A stretch of 64,000 nt of DNA from Ectobius pallidus (GCA_964059195.1 CAXKWD010000005.1:41741825-41805824), one strand, 5' to 3'; shown: positions 34,800-47,372, counted from the stretch's first letter. Numbers and translations: made by a program. Notes: a model not told the origin generated them from the letters alone.

Positions 34800-35800
34800 A
34801 ATATAAATCTACGGTACAAAATTTAAAAGAAAAATCTATATTATCTTTAAACATTTCGTCAGTTTCTTTAGTCGTTCATTGTCGCACACCAAAAATTATT
34901 TTCACAAAAGTATCAATAACGAAATTATATATAATATACAGGTAGATGACGCAGAATTTTTGCCGATGAGTATATTTACATGAATAAAAAGAGCATTTAT
35001 GAAATTAATAGAGTTGACGTATTAAATTTACCTCGAGCCCTACAAAAGGAAAGAGAAACTAATTTGCCTTCTGCAAAAGCCGATAAAGCTTTGAATTCTA
35101 CAATTAGATAATTAGTCTCAGAGCAGTTAGGATTTTAACTCAAGAGTTTTCCAACTCAATGAATGCATTTACATCTGAAAACGACCTTGTGCATTCAGAA
35201 GCTTCTAAGACAGGTTGTACTCCTTTATGTCAGCAAGAAGAAGTAAATCACTGTAATAGCATAGAAACTCCACTAATATGCAGTACTAACAATACTCCGT
35301 TTTGAAAATTGCATTCTCATTATTTATTTCATCCTTAATAAAGGTATGAATAGATTATGTACTGTGATACAGTATTTAGAAAGCTCACATCAGGAATATT
35401 ATCACAGCGCTGCCGAACATTTCGAGACAGAATATAGACATAGCAGACTGGAAAGTGTTCAAGATTCAATTACTTATGTTTTAATAGATCTAATAACGCG
35501 TGAGGGATTCAATAACAATAACTTTGATAATATCGTTCATGATTTCACTAACATAATACATCATCGAACATAGATGTCCTAGAAACTGTCTTTGTTAATA
35601 AAGAATTGAATGAATCTTGGAAAGAGGCTAACATATAAGAACTGGTCCTTTTAATCTTTAGAGGAAAAAACTTACTGATCAAAATAAAATTAATTATCAG
35701 AAATATAGAGCAATGACTATAAAAATAATTAAGGAGGTCACTTCCTTATATAATAATCAAACCAGTGTAAATTTCTTAAAAATCCTGGAGTCAATGAATA
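34800..35800. other. Unassigned DNA with one short ORF
   Basis: A 75-codon frame at 35346-35573 (starts MNRLCTVIQYLESSHQEYYH) has no recognised domain. Downstream, around 35640-35760, translation hints at a decayed transposon (KINYQKYRAMTIK) but is too weak to name. Confidence 0.3.
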
Positions 35801-36175
35801 ATGGCGGGCGAAGCCGGGGGCACCAGCAGTAAAATATTGATGGTTTAACTCTTGAAATATCGCTGATAATAATAATAATCCAAACAAATTATTCCTTCCC
35901 TTGAAACATTATATAATTTCTGAAAATTACACTGAATTGATCAAATAAAATTCACATCATATTCATGTCAATAAACAGTTGAGAAACAATACGTATTATG
36001 TGTTCACAGGTTCCTTTGGAACTGCATAATCGATTCTGATTAATATTATTAATGGCTTAGTTTATGAATGATTCGCGTGCAAGTGTTAATAAATATAATG
36101 CTTTAATAATTATTATACTCTTAATTTTAAATTTTTAATTGAATTATCGTGGGCGAAGCCACGGGCACCTCCTAG
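35801..36175 (+). mobile_element. Helitron 3' end(s), + strand
   Basis: 36149-36175 reads gtgggcgaagccacgggcac then CTCCTAG, followed by T. A short hairpin-forming GC block followed by CTRR and an insertion before T is the hallmark of a Helitron 3' terminus. A second, degenerate copy of the same end lies at 35803-35828 (gcgggcgaagccgggggcac) in the same orientation. The matching 5' TC end was not located, so the element length is unknown. Confidence 0.65.
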
Positions 36176-36660
36176 TTGAATACAATTCGTGAAAATAATT
36201 CAAAGCATAGTATAATGCAATATACACCGACGGATCAGTGTGCAACGGAAGAAATGGCTGAGCAGTGGTATAATCCTAATTATGGCATGCTAAGGATTGA
36301 CTTACAGAATTTTTCAAGTTAAATCTTGTAATAATTAAACAAGCTATGTGTAAGCACACTCTTCCAAATCATTAACAATTCTTTCTGACTTTAGAAGTGA
36401 TACCCGCTAATCGCAGTCTTTCAACCAGAGGTCTTGAAAAGATCAGTTGTAAACCACAATACCCAAACTACAGACAAATATGTCGTCTTAACCCTTTCAA
36501 AGCTGTATTATTATATTTACTTAAGCAATCGTCAAGAGAAATCATCAGTGAGCCGCAACCTTGAGATCGACAAGGAAAATTTCAGTGGAATAGTTGGTAT
36601 CCATGAATGTCGACCGTAACAAGAGAGTAAAAAACCTCATATTGTAATTTAAAGTGTTAC
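36176..36660. other. Unassigned DNA
   Basis: No recognisable gene. A 61-codon frame (36434-36619) lacks any domain. Confidence 0.4.
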
Positions 36661-36668
36661 TCAATTAA

Positions 36669-37065
36669 ACGTACGGCGAAAAGTAGGACGACAGAGGACG
36701 CGATGGGCGGACGAACTCAGGACAACTTTCGGCAACAACTGGACCACTACAGCTAAGGACAGAGGAAAATGGCAACTACTAATCGAGACGGCAATCCAGA
36801 GCAACAACACAGGACAACGACAGCACAACTAGCAGGACATAAGGAACCAGTGCGCCACGGAAAAATGTGGGACTAAAATCGCAGTACAGAGTAAAATAAT
36901 TGGACCTTAAGTGATAGACTATATTCAGAAACATGCGATAGTATACAGGCATATGTACCAACAGGAGGATCCCTCCCGGAATGGCTAACCGGGATCGCTA
37001 AAACCAAGCCACCTCTCTCAGGAGAGAGGCCCGTGCCCCACGGGGACCCTATGGGCTAACTAACA
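36669..37065 (+). pseudogene. LINE 3' end: last codons plus 3' UTR
   Basis: 36669-36833 encodes RRKVGRQRTRWADELRTTFG, then NNWTTTAKDRGKWQLL, ending at TAG. GRxxTRWxDxL...AxDRxxWxxL is the C-terminal signature of another group of insect LINEs. The downstream 3' UTR includes a GC-rich block at 36965-37060 (ggctaaccgggatcgc, cacggggaccctatgggc). Only about 55 codons remain. Confidence 0.65.
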
Positions 37066-37266
37066 CTATCTGATTTTATATAGATTTTGAGATCACGAAT
37101 TTATACGTCATCAGCAATGTAAAGGAAAATGTAAAGTATTAATAGGTACCTTCGCATAGTGTTATCTGATGCAATGAATCCGCAGATTATACAGCGAAGG
37201 AAATAACAAAACAAAATCGCTTATGCTAAATAGAAACCATGGCGGCAGTGGAAGGTTGGTTTGTAT

Positions 37267-37567
37267 ACCGCCGTCTCGAAAATTACACTGCCTGTCCTAT
37301 GCTTTATTTTAAGATGGAGTTCAGCGTATTTCTCAATTGCCTAATTTCTCCAGTAGAGGCGACACAGTCCGCTACCAGATTGCATGAAATTCCAGCATAC
37401 TTCAGTTTTCGAGTTTATACTTCAGAGGGCATCACAGAGCATAGAAGAAATGTGCGGTAATGTATAGGGTATTGCAGCAAGATGCGGTAGGTGCTGCCAT
37501 CTGTAATGTCGCCGCGTACGCAAAATTAGCCGTATAGGACAGGCAGTGTAATTCTTGAGACGGCGGT
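37267..37567. mobile_element. Inverted-repeat MITE, 301 bp
   Basis: 34-bp inverted ends: 37267-37300 (accgccgtctcgaaaattac...) and 37534-37567, with two mismatches. The interior of about 233 bp has no ORF of its own. No convincing target duplication was seen, so the superfamily is open. Confidence 0.8.
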
Positions 37568-38277
37568 GGTCTAGAACATCAACAGAAGATTTGGGCCTAT
37601 TATTCTGTTATTCAAGATCCCCGACCAGAGGCCATACTTGTGGAAGTTCTCAATATTTCGCTTGATCTGATTTTTCCTTTAACTTTCTGAACATGGTAGC
37701 TTTTTTAGGCAAATGATTATTCAACTGATTTGGTTTTATAGACATCTGAGGTGCTTGTTCACCTTTCTTCTGATTTGTTTGAACTCTCTCGTTTATCTTT
37801 CTGTATTTGGTTGTTTCTTTAAGCTTTCTGATCTTAGAAGCTTTCTATGTTTGTCATTCATGACATACGTTCGTATTAGGTCAAGTCCTGAAACTCTATG
37901 AAGATGTATCAAATAAGGAATGTATTTTCGACAAATCAGATCTTGACATCTCGCATGAGAATAACTGTTCAGAAAACACCTTGAGAGGAACATTCTGTTT
38001 TCAGCATTTGTAACACATCATTGACAATTAAAAATATCATCATGGGATGTTCATAGTGAGAGGAAAACAGCATCCTAAATATTCCTAGCTATCATTGCGT
38101 CATCAGGTTTTGAAATTAGGCTGTACAATGAAGCCTAAATTAGTTAATTAGTTAGCCTAATTAATTATCAATCAAGGTTATTTGACATGTTCAATACTTT
38201 AGATGTAAATAGCGAAATTTCCTACTGAATTGGAACGACTACATATATAGGCCTATGTTGATTAATAAAAATGAAAT
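37568..38277. other. Unassigned AT-rich DNA
   Basis: No gene or repeat recognised. TAGGCCTA at about 38250, close to the next repeat. Confidence 0.4.
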
Positions 38278-38640
38278 AAAATCAGGTAAACTGATGTAAC
38301 AAAGTGCTAGAATGCTTTTGTTTAATCAGTGATAATAGCAATTATGATATACAGAAAATAAGTTATTTTTAATCGCTTTTTGAGTTAGGCTCCAGATCGA
38401 TTCAATAAGCAGGGCTTACGGAAGGACAAAGGTCTAGTAGAAGGACAAAGAAATATGTGGATAGTGTTATTTGTCAAAGCTACCTGTATTGCAACTTCCA
38501 TAGCCGTATATCAACACTGTAAAACAATATGTTGCCATGAGAATTGATTTGCGTTTGACAAATTCCTTCTAATATATTACCATAAAATAGCCACTAAGTT
38601 GGGCGTTACTCCGACCATTGTTAAACCATGTAGTGCCATC
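38278..38640 (-). mobile_element. Tandem-monomer repeat element (copy 3, truncated)
   Basis: The left end (aaatcaggtaaactgatgta, caaagtgctagaatgc) equals the right end of copy 2 in reverse complement. The match continues through gtgttatttgtcaaagct, tgatttgcgtttgacaaatt and ataaaatagccactaagttg, into the first monomer, where it stops. Compared with copy 2 it lacks the tRNA-like insert. Confidence 0.7.
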
Positions 38641-41600
38641 AAATCTCCATTGTAATTACTAGCGGTGAGTGGAAACCAGAAATGTAGTTTTTTAAATTTT
38701 AATCAATTTGCTCAGTTCTTTGTTATTTGTATTTAATTTTGTATAAGTTATTAATTGGCTCTTTTAATCTTAAATAATAATACGATGCAGTCAGTAATAA
38801 TAATTCTCGCGCTAGTCGCCGGATAATATAATTATTTCTTATATTTGCTGAACTATTTATTATGCAGTATGCGTATTTATTTTAGTCATGAATTCTAGTC
38901 ATTTATGATGAGGCCAATTTAACTTATTCTCGTGCATTATGCCCAACTTGCTCATGTTTATAATTCTGGATAAATTTGTAGCGTGAGTATTGTCCCCTAC
39001 AGTATAGGCCGCTCAGAATATCGGAGTTTTCCTGTGTACTAAGTCAAGTTCATTGGTCTGCATTAGTTAATCCTGACTGACGCAAACCAAAGATTACGTA
39101 TTATATAGCATCTGAAAATAACAGTGTAAGCAGTTAAATTTTATTAAAATTGGTGTTCTCAACACAATCTTTTTATAATATGTGTAGGGAATGTATCCTT
39201 ACTCACTACTCTCATCCAGTCTTTTAGGAGATCTATTGGCCTTCTGGGTCTCTCAGCACATAGGCCTGGCAGTATACTTACCTGAAACAAAAGAAATACG
39301 AGTTGTAATATTCCGCCGATCAGACTAATTTACATAGTATGAAATATGGTCTCATTTTCAGTTCATATATTCTGTAACGCTGTTTAAAATTGCCGCGATT
39401 CCATCCCCTCCGCCTACACTCTCTCTCTGACGTAAGTAGTGCACGACTTCGCCGCTGCATACCGAGCCGTAATGGTGGCTTTGGTTCTTGCAGTCAACCA
39501 GACTGTATTTGGCAACTGCCTAGTTAGTGTGGGAGCTGCGAGGACGAGTCGGACCCTCCGGTTGTCTGTGTGAGTAGCGATGTCGTCACTATTTATTATC
39601 TAAATCTAATTTCGAGTGCCTTCAGCACATTATGCCTATATTCATATTTTGGTGTTAAGATAACTGAGGTAGGAAAGGACAGAGAAAGATGTATTTTCAG
39701 AGTTAGTTTAACTTAAGCCCTTATAGTCATGGACCGTGTGGATATGGAACAAGTTTGGTATCAAGTTTATTATTTCAAGGCATCATGAAAATGCCCATGT
39801 TAGAATGTGTCCGTTTGAGATCAGTAACTCTGTAGTGTTAGATCCCTCTTGTTCATGAAATGCTAGTTTTCCACTAAGAATTATTTCATACATTTTCTAA
39901 ATACCCATATTTTGCTATATCATTGTTTGAAGTTTCTCTGATAGAAATATTAGTATTTCCATTTCATTTATGCTTGCTAAAAGAATTTTTCTAGTGGGCG
40001 TATCGTCGCCATTTGCTTACCCTGTTGCATCTTGGGTAGATCTTGGTAATGTAATTGCTGGCCCAGATGATATATGTATTTACATTATTCCTTAACTTGA
40101 AATTTTCATTGTGTCAAATTTAATGTTAAATTTCACTTCCCTATATTAATAAAATTTAATTAAACTGTTATTGGTATGGCATTTGTTAACTTGTGATTTT
40201 GCCTGTAAAAATTGTATTGCTTATAAATTTTACTGGCTCCCTTCTTTAGTCAGCATGGTGAGAAAGATGTTAGCACTCTGATGTTTGAATTTATATAAGT
40301 GTTATAGATTTACATGTAAATTATTATTCAGCTATTTATGAGGTGGAGTTAGTTAATATATTGTTCTGGTCCATATAGTTACTTCACGTAATATATTTTC
40401 TGGTTGCAAGTTATATATTGTGTAGCTAATTTGCATAATTATGTGGAACATTCTGGGGCGTTCAAAGTTCACCATGTTAGGTCACGCCAGGCATTTCTTG
40501 TATATTTATGGACATTAGCCTCCCTTCTTGTATAGTCATACATACCAGTTAGATCTGCCTTATTTTTCTTTTGAGATTTTGTAATTATTAATACTTTTCC
40601 TTTTTTTTTCTACAAGCTAATTGCTATTAAAGTACTCGATTAATTTTGGTACAAGTAGTTCTGCCCCTTTTCTAAGAAATATATTTTCTATATTTTCTGC
40701 TCTCATTGTTTCATAAAATTTTCTAGACTGTTCTTTCAGGCTATATTGCGTGTAGCTGACTTGCTTATATTCTCTGTATTTTGTATTTGACATTATTCTG
40801 TTTTTGGCTAAGTTCATATTGTATTTATATTTTTTCGCTGTTTGCTGGCTGATTTTATTAACTTACCTTGTCTGGTTTTTGCTTTCTTTACTTTATTATT
40901 CTCGAATATCACATTCATTTTTTCTAACGTATTCTTCTGTTTATTTAGTTTATCTCTGATTATATATTCGTGCTACTCTGATATTTCATTACTCTTGCGT
41001 TTTGGATTTTGCTTACCGTTTTCATTTTTCTTTTAATTCCAAATTATTATTATTATTTTCTATTGCAAATTTGACCGACCAGATTACCCTTCTTCTGTAG
41101 TATTTCTTAAGCATATTCTAAAATAAATTCTCAGTCTCACTTCCCTTTGTATATTCTAATACTTTAAAATATATTATCTACTATTGGGTATTGGATAGGC
41201 CTAATTATAGTTCATGAGTAAATTTTTCTAAAGTTATTTCTAGTCTTTTGGTGATTCTAAATTACTTTAATATATATATATTCCCTACTATTGGTAATTA
41301 GGTAGGCCTAATTAGTATTTACATAGTTGTGAACTTTGATTTTCTTTTGGCATTCTATTATTCTAAATTACTCTGCCTGGCATTGACCTTTGATAGGCCT
41401 AGTCTTTATTAGTGATCCATGCATATTTATTTAAAGTATACCAACTTAACTTTTGGAGTTTATTGGATTTGCAATTTGAATTATTCTTGGTACATGAAAG
41501 ATAGCTTAATAGTTAGAGATCTTGGGCATTTAATAATCAATTTCTAGTCATTACTATTTATTGTCATTTATTTAAGGTAGACCTTATACTGTACATTGTT

Positions 41601-42636
41601 ATATTATACATTAAATCTCATTGTTGGAATTTTGCGAATTTATGATCAAGTGCGATTGCCCTCTTGCTCTCCCATCCTTCTTAACCTGTATTGGAGATGG
41701 ATCTTCGGCCTTGCTGGGAATTGTCCACATGCTCTTCCAAGTTATATTAAAGTGAGATATTATTAGTATGGAAGTTTTTTGGTACCTGCAAATAAGTATC
41801 AGTTATTACATAATATATATATATTGGATATCAGATTAATTCCATTTATAGGAGTCTCTTCATTTAACCTAGTGACCCCTTTTATTAAACTATTCTATTA
41901 TAATTAAATTAACTCTAGCAACATTTCATTCTTAAGCAACATTATAATTTATCTCATAACCTAAATCTTTGTCGTTGCAATTCCACAGCTATTACTTAAA
42001 CCTATCTGAATTAAATCAAACTAGTATTAATATATAAAAAATATATAATATATAAATAATATATATTAAAATATATAATATATAAATAACATACACAGTA
42101 ACAAATAACAAGTAAATGTAAATAACATTTACAGTAAATAACAGTATAAAGTACATTGCTGATGTTAAGTTGAATATGGCCAAAACATTGGCCAAATTAA
42201 ATTCGGAGGCCACTTGTGGAATTAAAAAGTAGTTTTTTGTTATAAAACAAGGTCTCTTGGTGTTTTTGAGAGAAGGCCGTTCTGACTATTTCCAGTGAAT
42301 AACAGGATTACGTTCCTTGCCGATATTTAGCGGCGAAATCGGTTGTTCTTTGCGTTTTTTCACAACAACAAAATGTCTAGTAGAAATCGTAGTATTTTTT
42401 CTTCAAAGTTACAAAAGTTACAAAAGCTGTCATATAGTATTTTACACATACGAATGAATAGTATTAACTAAATTCGTATTAAGTGGTAGGCCTATTGTTT
42501 TATGTTTTAAAATCAGCCTGTATTAATTTCGTGGTTCAAGAATTGAGATCTTTGAACCCAAGTATTGTCGCATTAATTAACACTTTCACTGAAGTATGAG
42601 AATATTATTAATTATCAGTAGCCTAATAATAAATAG
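38641..42636. other. About 4 kb of low-repeat AT-rich DNA, possible host intron or intergenic region
   Basis: No transposon signature was found over 4 kb, the longest such stretch here. It includes two similar segments at about 41165-41210 and 41270-41315 (tactattggg...taggcctaatta) and an (AT)-rich block at 42030-42120. It may belong to a host gene, but no coding exon was recognised. Confidence 0.35.
39380..39575 (+). promoter_or_regulatory. GC-richer patch, candidate promoter or first exon
   Basis: 39390-39570 is markedly richer in GC and CpG than its surroundings (gccgcgattccatcccctcc, cgaggacgagtcggaccctc). It is followed by GTGAGT at 39570-39575, which would serve as splice donor. This fits a non-coding first exon, but nothing else supports it. 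Confidence 0.2.
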
Positions 42637-42900
42637 GTCGGCCGCGGTGGTGTAGAGGTAGTCTCACCGATTTTAGGGGATTTTTAGGATGTCCTCTGGT
42701 AGAGACGTTAAGCTGGAGAGCCTATGTCGTAGATCTACGGCACGTAAAAGTACTCCAAGTCTAAATTAGAGTCTCTGGAGAAAAATCATCGGCCCTTTCA
42801 CGTCCAAGTATAACTGAGAAGGCGATATACGAAGTTTGATTTTAAGATGCCCGGTAGCAATATGAGCTTGTGGAGTCGCTTAGAAGCGGTATGATGCATG
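42637..42900 (+). mobile_element. Probable SINE with tRNA-like head lacking box B
   Basis: gtcggccgcggtggtgtaga and ggtagtctcaccg resemble the 5' half of a tRNA-derived SINE head (box A region). No box B follows; instead tcctctggtagagacgttaa and gatctacggcacgtaaaag continue, the latter of a kind common in SINE bodies. It is probably a deleted or rearranged SINE. Confidence 0.5.
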
Positions 42901-43043
42901 TTCCAACTGATCAGTTATAATACCTTAGATCCAGGACGGAGTTTATACGGAAACTTCCAGTACTCATGCCCCACAGAAGGGGTTATAGGAAAGAGTCAGT
43001 CGATCATAGTTAGCCTGACCCAGATGTCAAATGCACAGTTGCC

Positions 43044-43045
<2 letters not shown>

Positions 43046-43107
<62 letters not shown>
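43046..43107. repeat. Poly(T) tract, about 60 bp
   Basis: A run of about 60 T residues. The apparent open frames across it, of Phe or Lys, are artefacts. It may be the poly(A) tail of a minus-strand retrocopy lying to its left. Confidence 0.95.
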
Positions 43108-43108
<1 letters not shown>

Positions 43109-43879
43109 GCTTTTCTAACGAGTCCCTTAAAATTTTTCCACACAATGTATTGTAAGGGAGTTTGTTCCACTATGTGTAAGCTTTTGCTATTCCATTGAAG
43201 CATATAGATGGTTATTTGCGGTAAAAGAGAGAAATGTTGTTTAAAAAGGAACATGTCAACATCACCAATGTATAGATGTTACGAAATTCCCATTTGTCAC
43301 ATGTTATCTCAAGTGGATACTTTTGTTATATCAGGGGGATAATATCCAGATGGAAATGAACAAATCACTAATGGAAACAATGCAATACTCTTGACTGGAA
43401 ATTTCGATCGGAAGCTAAAAAATAGCGTTCCAATTGAGAAACAAAATTAACGTCAAACGAATTGAAAGCGAGCACAAAACTGGTTCGGTAAACGTATAAT
43501 ATCCTTTACTAAGTCAGTCAACCTGGGCCACTTCAAACATGCAGATTCGATTTTAATTCCCGCACATGAACAACGTAATAGAGCAAGTAATCCCTTGTTG
43601 GAACTTTACATGCAATAAAACGGTAACCTATCGCAATTATATACTTCACTTGCTCATTTCCTATTATGCAAAATCCTTAAATGGGTGCCAAATGCAGAAT
43701 TAACATGGAATGCAACCCATAATCGCTACCCGCCTTGTGTACATGGACACTCTGAACTGTTTTCAGATTTCATCAGATAGGCCTATAATATGGAAAACAT
43801 TGAATGTTGTCATTCTTTTTACATTCATATTATATACAGAGTGAAGTGGAAAAAGCGTGAAACCTTCAAGACACATTAA
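43108..43879. other. Unassigned DNA
   Basis: Nothing recognised. TAGGCCTA at about 43779. Confidence 0.4.
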
Positions 43880-44189
43880 TAGGGGTGCGATTGTCCGCCG
43901 CGATGGGTGTATAGGTAGCATGCTTGCCTTCTACCCTGGCGGTCCGGGTTCGATTCCCGGCCGGGTAGTGGATTTTTCAGCAACGAAAAATCCCCCGGGT
44001 TCAGGACTGGACATCACCCAGGAAAATTAAAGGCTATATTATAAAGCCTAAATTAAAGTGTGGTGATGACTGCTAGAAAAAGAGTAGAATAGGGTATTCA
44101 CAATAGATCTATAAAGGTCGCAGTGTTGAGAAGCCGGCAAAAGGCTTATACTACCCCCTTGTAATCTAATCTAATCTAGGGGTGCGATT
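43880..44189 (+). mobile_element. Complete tRNA-derived SINE with 13-bp target duplications
   Basis: The duplication taggggtgcgatt occurs at 43880-43892 and 44177-44189. In between, the head gtccgccgcgatgggtgtat has box A, and GGTTCGATTCC at 43947-43957 is box B in a well-preserved T-arm. A body of about 200 bp follows (ccccgggttcaggactgg, gtggtgatgactgctagaaa) and a (TAATC)n tail. Full length with clean duplications means an intact, comparatively young copy. Transcription would be by RNA polymerase III. Confidence 0.92.
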
Positions 44190-45035
44190 TTTTATTATTA
44201 ACGATAAACGTGAAACATGTTCAAATTTAATTTTAAGCCTATGAAAGTCATAAAATGTCATTAAATTTACCAGCGAATTACCGCGAAATTGAAAAAAGTA
44301 CACGAAGTCACAACATAATCACGATATTTGCAACAAATTCAGATTTTAAAAATTACACTTTGCTGGCCTAAGTGGTCATAGGCAACTAACGGTAAAATAT
44401 AAGATCAATAAGTGGCAATCAAGAATGTTGCAAAGCCATTACTTTTCTGAAAAACGACCATGCAGGTGAAAAGAGTGAAAGTGACTTTGTGAACAGTATA
44501 CTTTCAGGCATGTTTAAAGTAGTAAGATTCTGCGGCTTCTATAGTTTCAGTGTGAACTGAAGATAGTGAGAGATGATTTTCTGTCTAAAAAACTATTCTT
44601 AACAATTTTGTAATTCTCTTCGTCACGTGTAGGAACCATTTTCAGATTTTATAGGCCTTTGGATGAATAGGAGTAAATACGTAGTAAAGAAGCAATAATT
44701 TAATCACATTGTGTTACTTTGGATTGTTTCAACAATGATTTAAAATAACAAATTTTACTATTTTCATTGTACATTTTATTTTTCTAGGGCACGAAATACG
44801 AATAAAATTGCAAGATTTTTCACGAAATAGCTGTAAAATATTCACTGTTAAATCACTTCTCTATGCATAAACATATAAACACACACACATGACGGAGAGA
44901 GTGTCCGCTCCCCAAGTATCTAAGACTCTAAGTATACGTGCGAAGTCTGTATTATGGCTATGGGATGATAGGATATGGGAAGTTACTAAGGTCGAATCAT
45001 ATGAAGGATGATAAGGGGATAAGGGGGTGTAGAGG
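44190..45035. other. Unassigned DNA
   Basis: No gene or repeat recognised. Confidence 0.4.
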
Positions 45036-45182
45036 ACGTGGTAATGAAAACCCAACCCGGCATTTGCATCAATGACTGCGGAAAACCACGGAAAAACCAG
45101 TCAGATTGACGGTCTCGGGATTTGAACCCGGGACTGACGAATGCGAGTCCAAAACGCCAACGCATCGTCACTGTACTCGGTA
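45036..45182 (-). mobile_element. tRNA-derived SINE (third family), antisense
   Basis: Read on the minus strand the head runs from about 45182 with gtgacgatgcgttggcgttt and a box B, GGTTCAAATCC, at 45128-45118 inside a good T-arm (gtcccgggttcaaatcccga). The body has actggtttttccgtggtttt and ccgcagtcattgatgcaaat. The tail was not resolved. Confidence 0.75.
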
Positions 45183-45647
45183 TCTCTAACATAAACATTC
45201 AGGAGCTCCAGATAATCCATTAGAAATATATTAGAATGGTCAAAACATTAGTTAAATAATATCATAGGAGATTGGGAATAATTTTTTTGAGCTAGTTTAG
45301 AAGAGCTATGACGCAGAACTTCCTTCTTATAAAAAGGAACGTGCCTATTTTCTTTAGTAGCCTATTTCTGTTACTACACCAACTGCGAAATCCATGTGCA
45401 TTGGAACGAATTCGCTATCATAGACTCGAGAAATATTGAAGTATGAACATTCACACTAGCTACTAAGGACTTCACATTATCTTGTTGCGGCTTTGTTCTA
45501 TCGTCAAGTTCTTTGATAATGTGCAATGGTAAGATATCTATCCTCGTGCAGTAGGCTATGTCCTAATGCAGGTTTATTGTTTAATTGAAGTTTTGTTTGC
45601 TTTCTTATGCTTGCAACTTCAAGAGGTCCGAGAGCCAGTTTTACATC

Positions 45648-45657
45648 AAGAAGTTGA

Positions 45658-45662
<5 letters not shown>
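45648..45662 (+). repeat. Target site duplication (left) of the I-clade LINE
   Basis: aagaagttgatattt is repeated perfectly at 47154-47168. Fifteen bases is typical for target-primed reverse transcription. Confidence 0.9.
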
Positions 45663-45707
<45 letters not shown>

Positions 45708-45708
45708 T
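45661..45708. repeat. (TTA)n microsatellite
   Basis: About 16 perfect TTA units; the 3' tail of the minus-strand LINE. Confidence 0.95.
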
Positions 45709-47153
45709 AATCTCCAGGGATGGAAACTCTTTTCCGTGACAGAGACATGTTAGGGTTGTAGTTTACAAACTAATCTTAATAATTATGTAAATTCAAGCAT
45801 TAAATAAGTAATTAAGTATAGTTGATCGTGAATGTACGTTATAAAACTGATAAATTCTCTAAAACAGCAGACTTTTAAAAATAAATGGAGACATGAGTTG
45901 GAAAATGTTTTCTCACACTGAGAAGCATGCAATTTAAGATTAAACCTCCTTCTTTCAAATAATGGACAGTCAAATAAGACTGTTTCACAGTTTCTGGTGA
46001 CAGCTGACATCTGCAGACGTGGTTTCTACCTGTTATAACGTTGAATCTTGTAAAATAACTACCAAACTTTCAATGGCCTGTTAGAAATTGCGTTAAAATA
46101 AAATTTGGTGAGAAATGTTTAGCCTGTAACCTTTTGTACACAGTGGAGAAAAACAGTTCCTTAGTTAATGCACCATTAGTACTTTGGACCCATTCGTCAT
46201 TCCAGCGACTGATGATAAGATTCCTGATCTGACTTTTAACATATGATACAGAACTATTTGAGTATGAGTAATTCTGATGAGAGGCTGCTACTGATTTACT
46301 AACTGGTCTGCACGCTCATTTCCCACTGTACCAATGTGCCCGCGTACCCAACCCACACATTTATGGTTTCCATGCCCTTGGATAAAATTTCTAATTTCAG
46401 CCGAGATCGGATTCAGATTACACCTGTTGTTAATGGAGAGGAGAGCAGCTTGTGAATCACTATGAATTCGCGCACTGTTTTGATTCCACGCACCATTTCA
46501 CGGCTTCTTTTATAGCTAATAATTCAGCTTGAAAAACACTACAGTTGGGAGCCAATTAGAAAAGTCTGAAGGACATTTCCTTATTCTCACAATACACAAC
46601 ATATGCACATCCCACTGATGCTCCTTCCTCTCCTTCATTAAAACGCGATCCATCTGCATATATCTTGTATAGGCCTATATGGTTTTGATCACAATCTTCA
46701 ATTACCAGATGTTCGTGGTGAGTTCCTGGATGACCGGCAGTCAAGAAATGTACCGGGTGATGACAGTCAAATCTAATACTTTCAAAATTGCTTTTCCTAT
46801 TTCATTTTATATCACTTATACCAGCTGCACAAAATCCGCTCAGATGAAGGGGAACAATTCCCGCAATAACAAGTGCAGCATCAGATAGATCGATGGAGAT
46901 AGTTCGATTTGCTTTACATATACGTAAAGCAAATCCTCTCTGAATTTGTGATTTTTTTTTTTTTTTGAGCATATTTCTTGTCCAGTATGTCTTTGAAAGC
47001 AGAAGCACAATATAACAACAACGGTTCCACAGCACCATGTCTGGATTCAGTCCCCAAGTAGGTCTCGTTCCGATTGTTAAACCTGTGAGGAATTTTCTCC
47101 CTTTAGAGGCCAAATGTTCTAAATGAGGTCTAAATGTGAGTTTCTAAATGTGT
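45663..47153 (-). mobile_element. I-clade LINE insertion, 5'-truncated, with (AAT)n tail and 15-bp duplications
   Basis: Between the two copies of the 15-bp duplication the minus strand holds the RT thumb, an RNase H domain and a short C-terminal part. It ends in a simple repeat that is (AAT)n on the minus strand (plus 45661-45708). I-type elements have both RNase H and such tails. Several frame changes and stops show that it is dead. Confidence 0.88.
45770..47113 (-). pseudogene. I-clade LINE protein remnant: RT thumb and RNase H
   Basis: In minus-strand order: 47113-46802 encodes TRPTWGLNPDMVLWNR and RGFALRICKANRTISID..., the post-RT thumb region. 46744-46556 encodes LYKIYADGSRFNEGEEGASV, the first Asp motif of RNase H. 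46480-46290, in another frame, gives RIHSDSQAALLSI (Asp motif) and GWVRGHIGTVGNERADQL (final His and Asp). Near 46010-45950 a short CPLFERRRF segment marks the C-terminal tail. The RT palm is absent because of 5' truncation. Confidence 0.85.
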
Positions 47154-47372
47154 AAGAAGTTGATATTTTGGAGATAAAATTTGCAAACTGTAAATAATCA
47201 GCTGATATTAAATAAAATTTATACATACATATAATTGTATATATACGATAAGATCTTCTTTGAAGATGTCTTGAAGTAATCTTAATTTTGCTAATACGTT
47301 ATCGTGTAACCAACAAAATAAAAATTTACGTTCTACAATTAGACAATGAAAACAAATTAAAATTATTTAAAA

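Noticed and set aside
37239..37460. 73-codon open frame
   Set aside because: It crosses the left end of the MITE and has no domain.
42898..43254. Open frames rich in Phe or Lys
   Set aside because: They are produced by the 60-bp T tract.
43893..43970. Functional tRNA gene
   Set aside because: It is the head of a SINE with target duplications and a tail.
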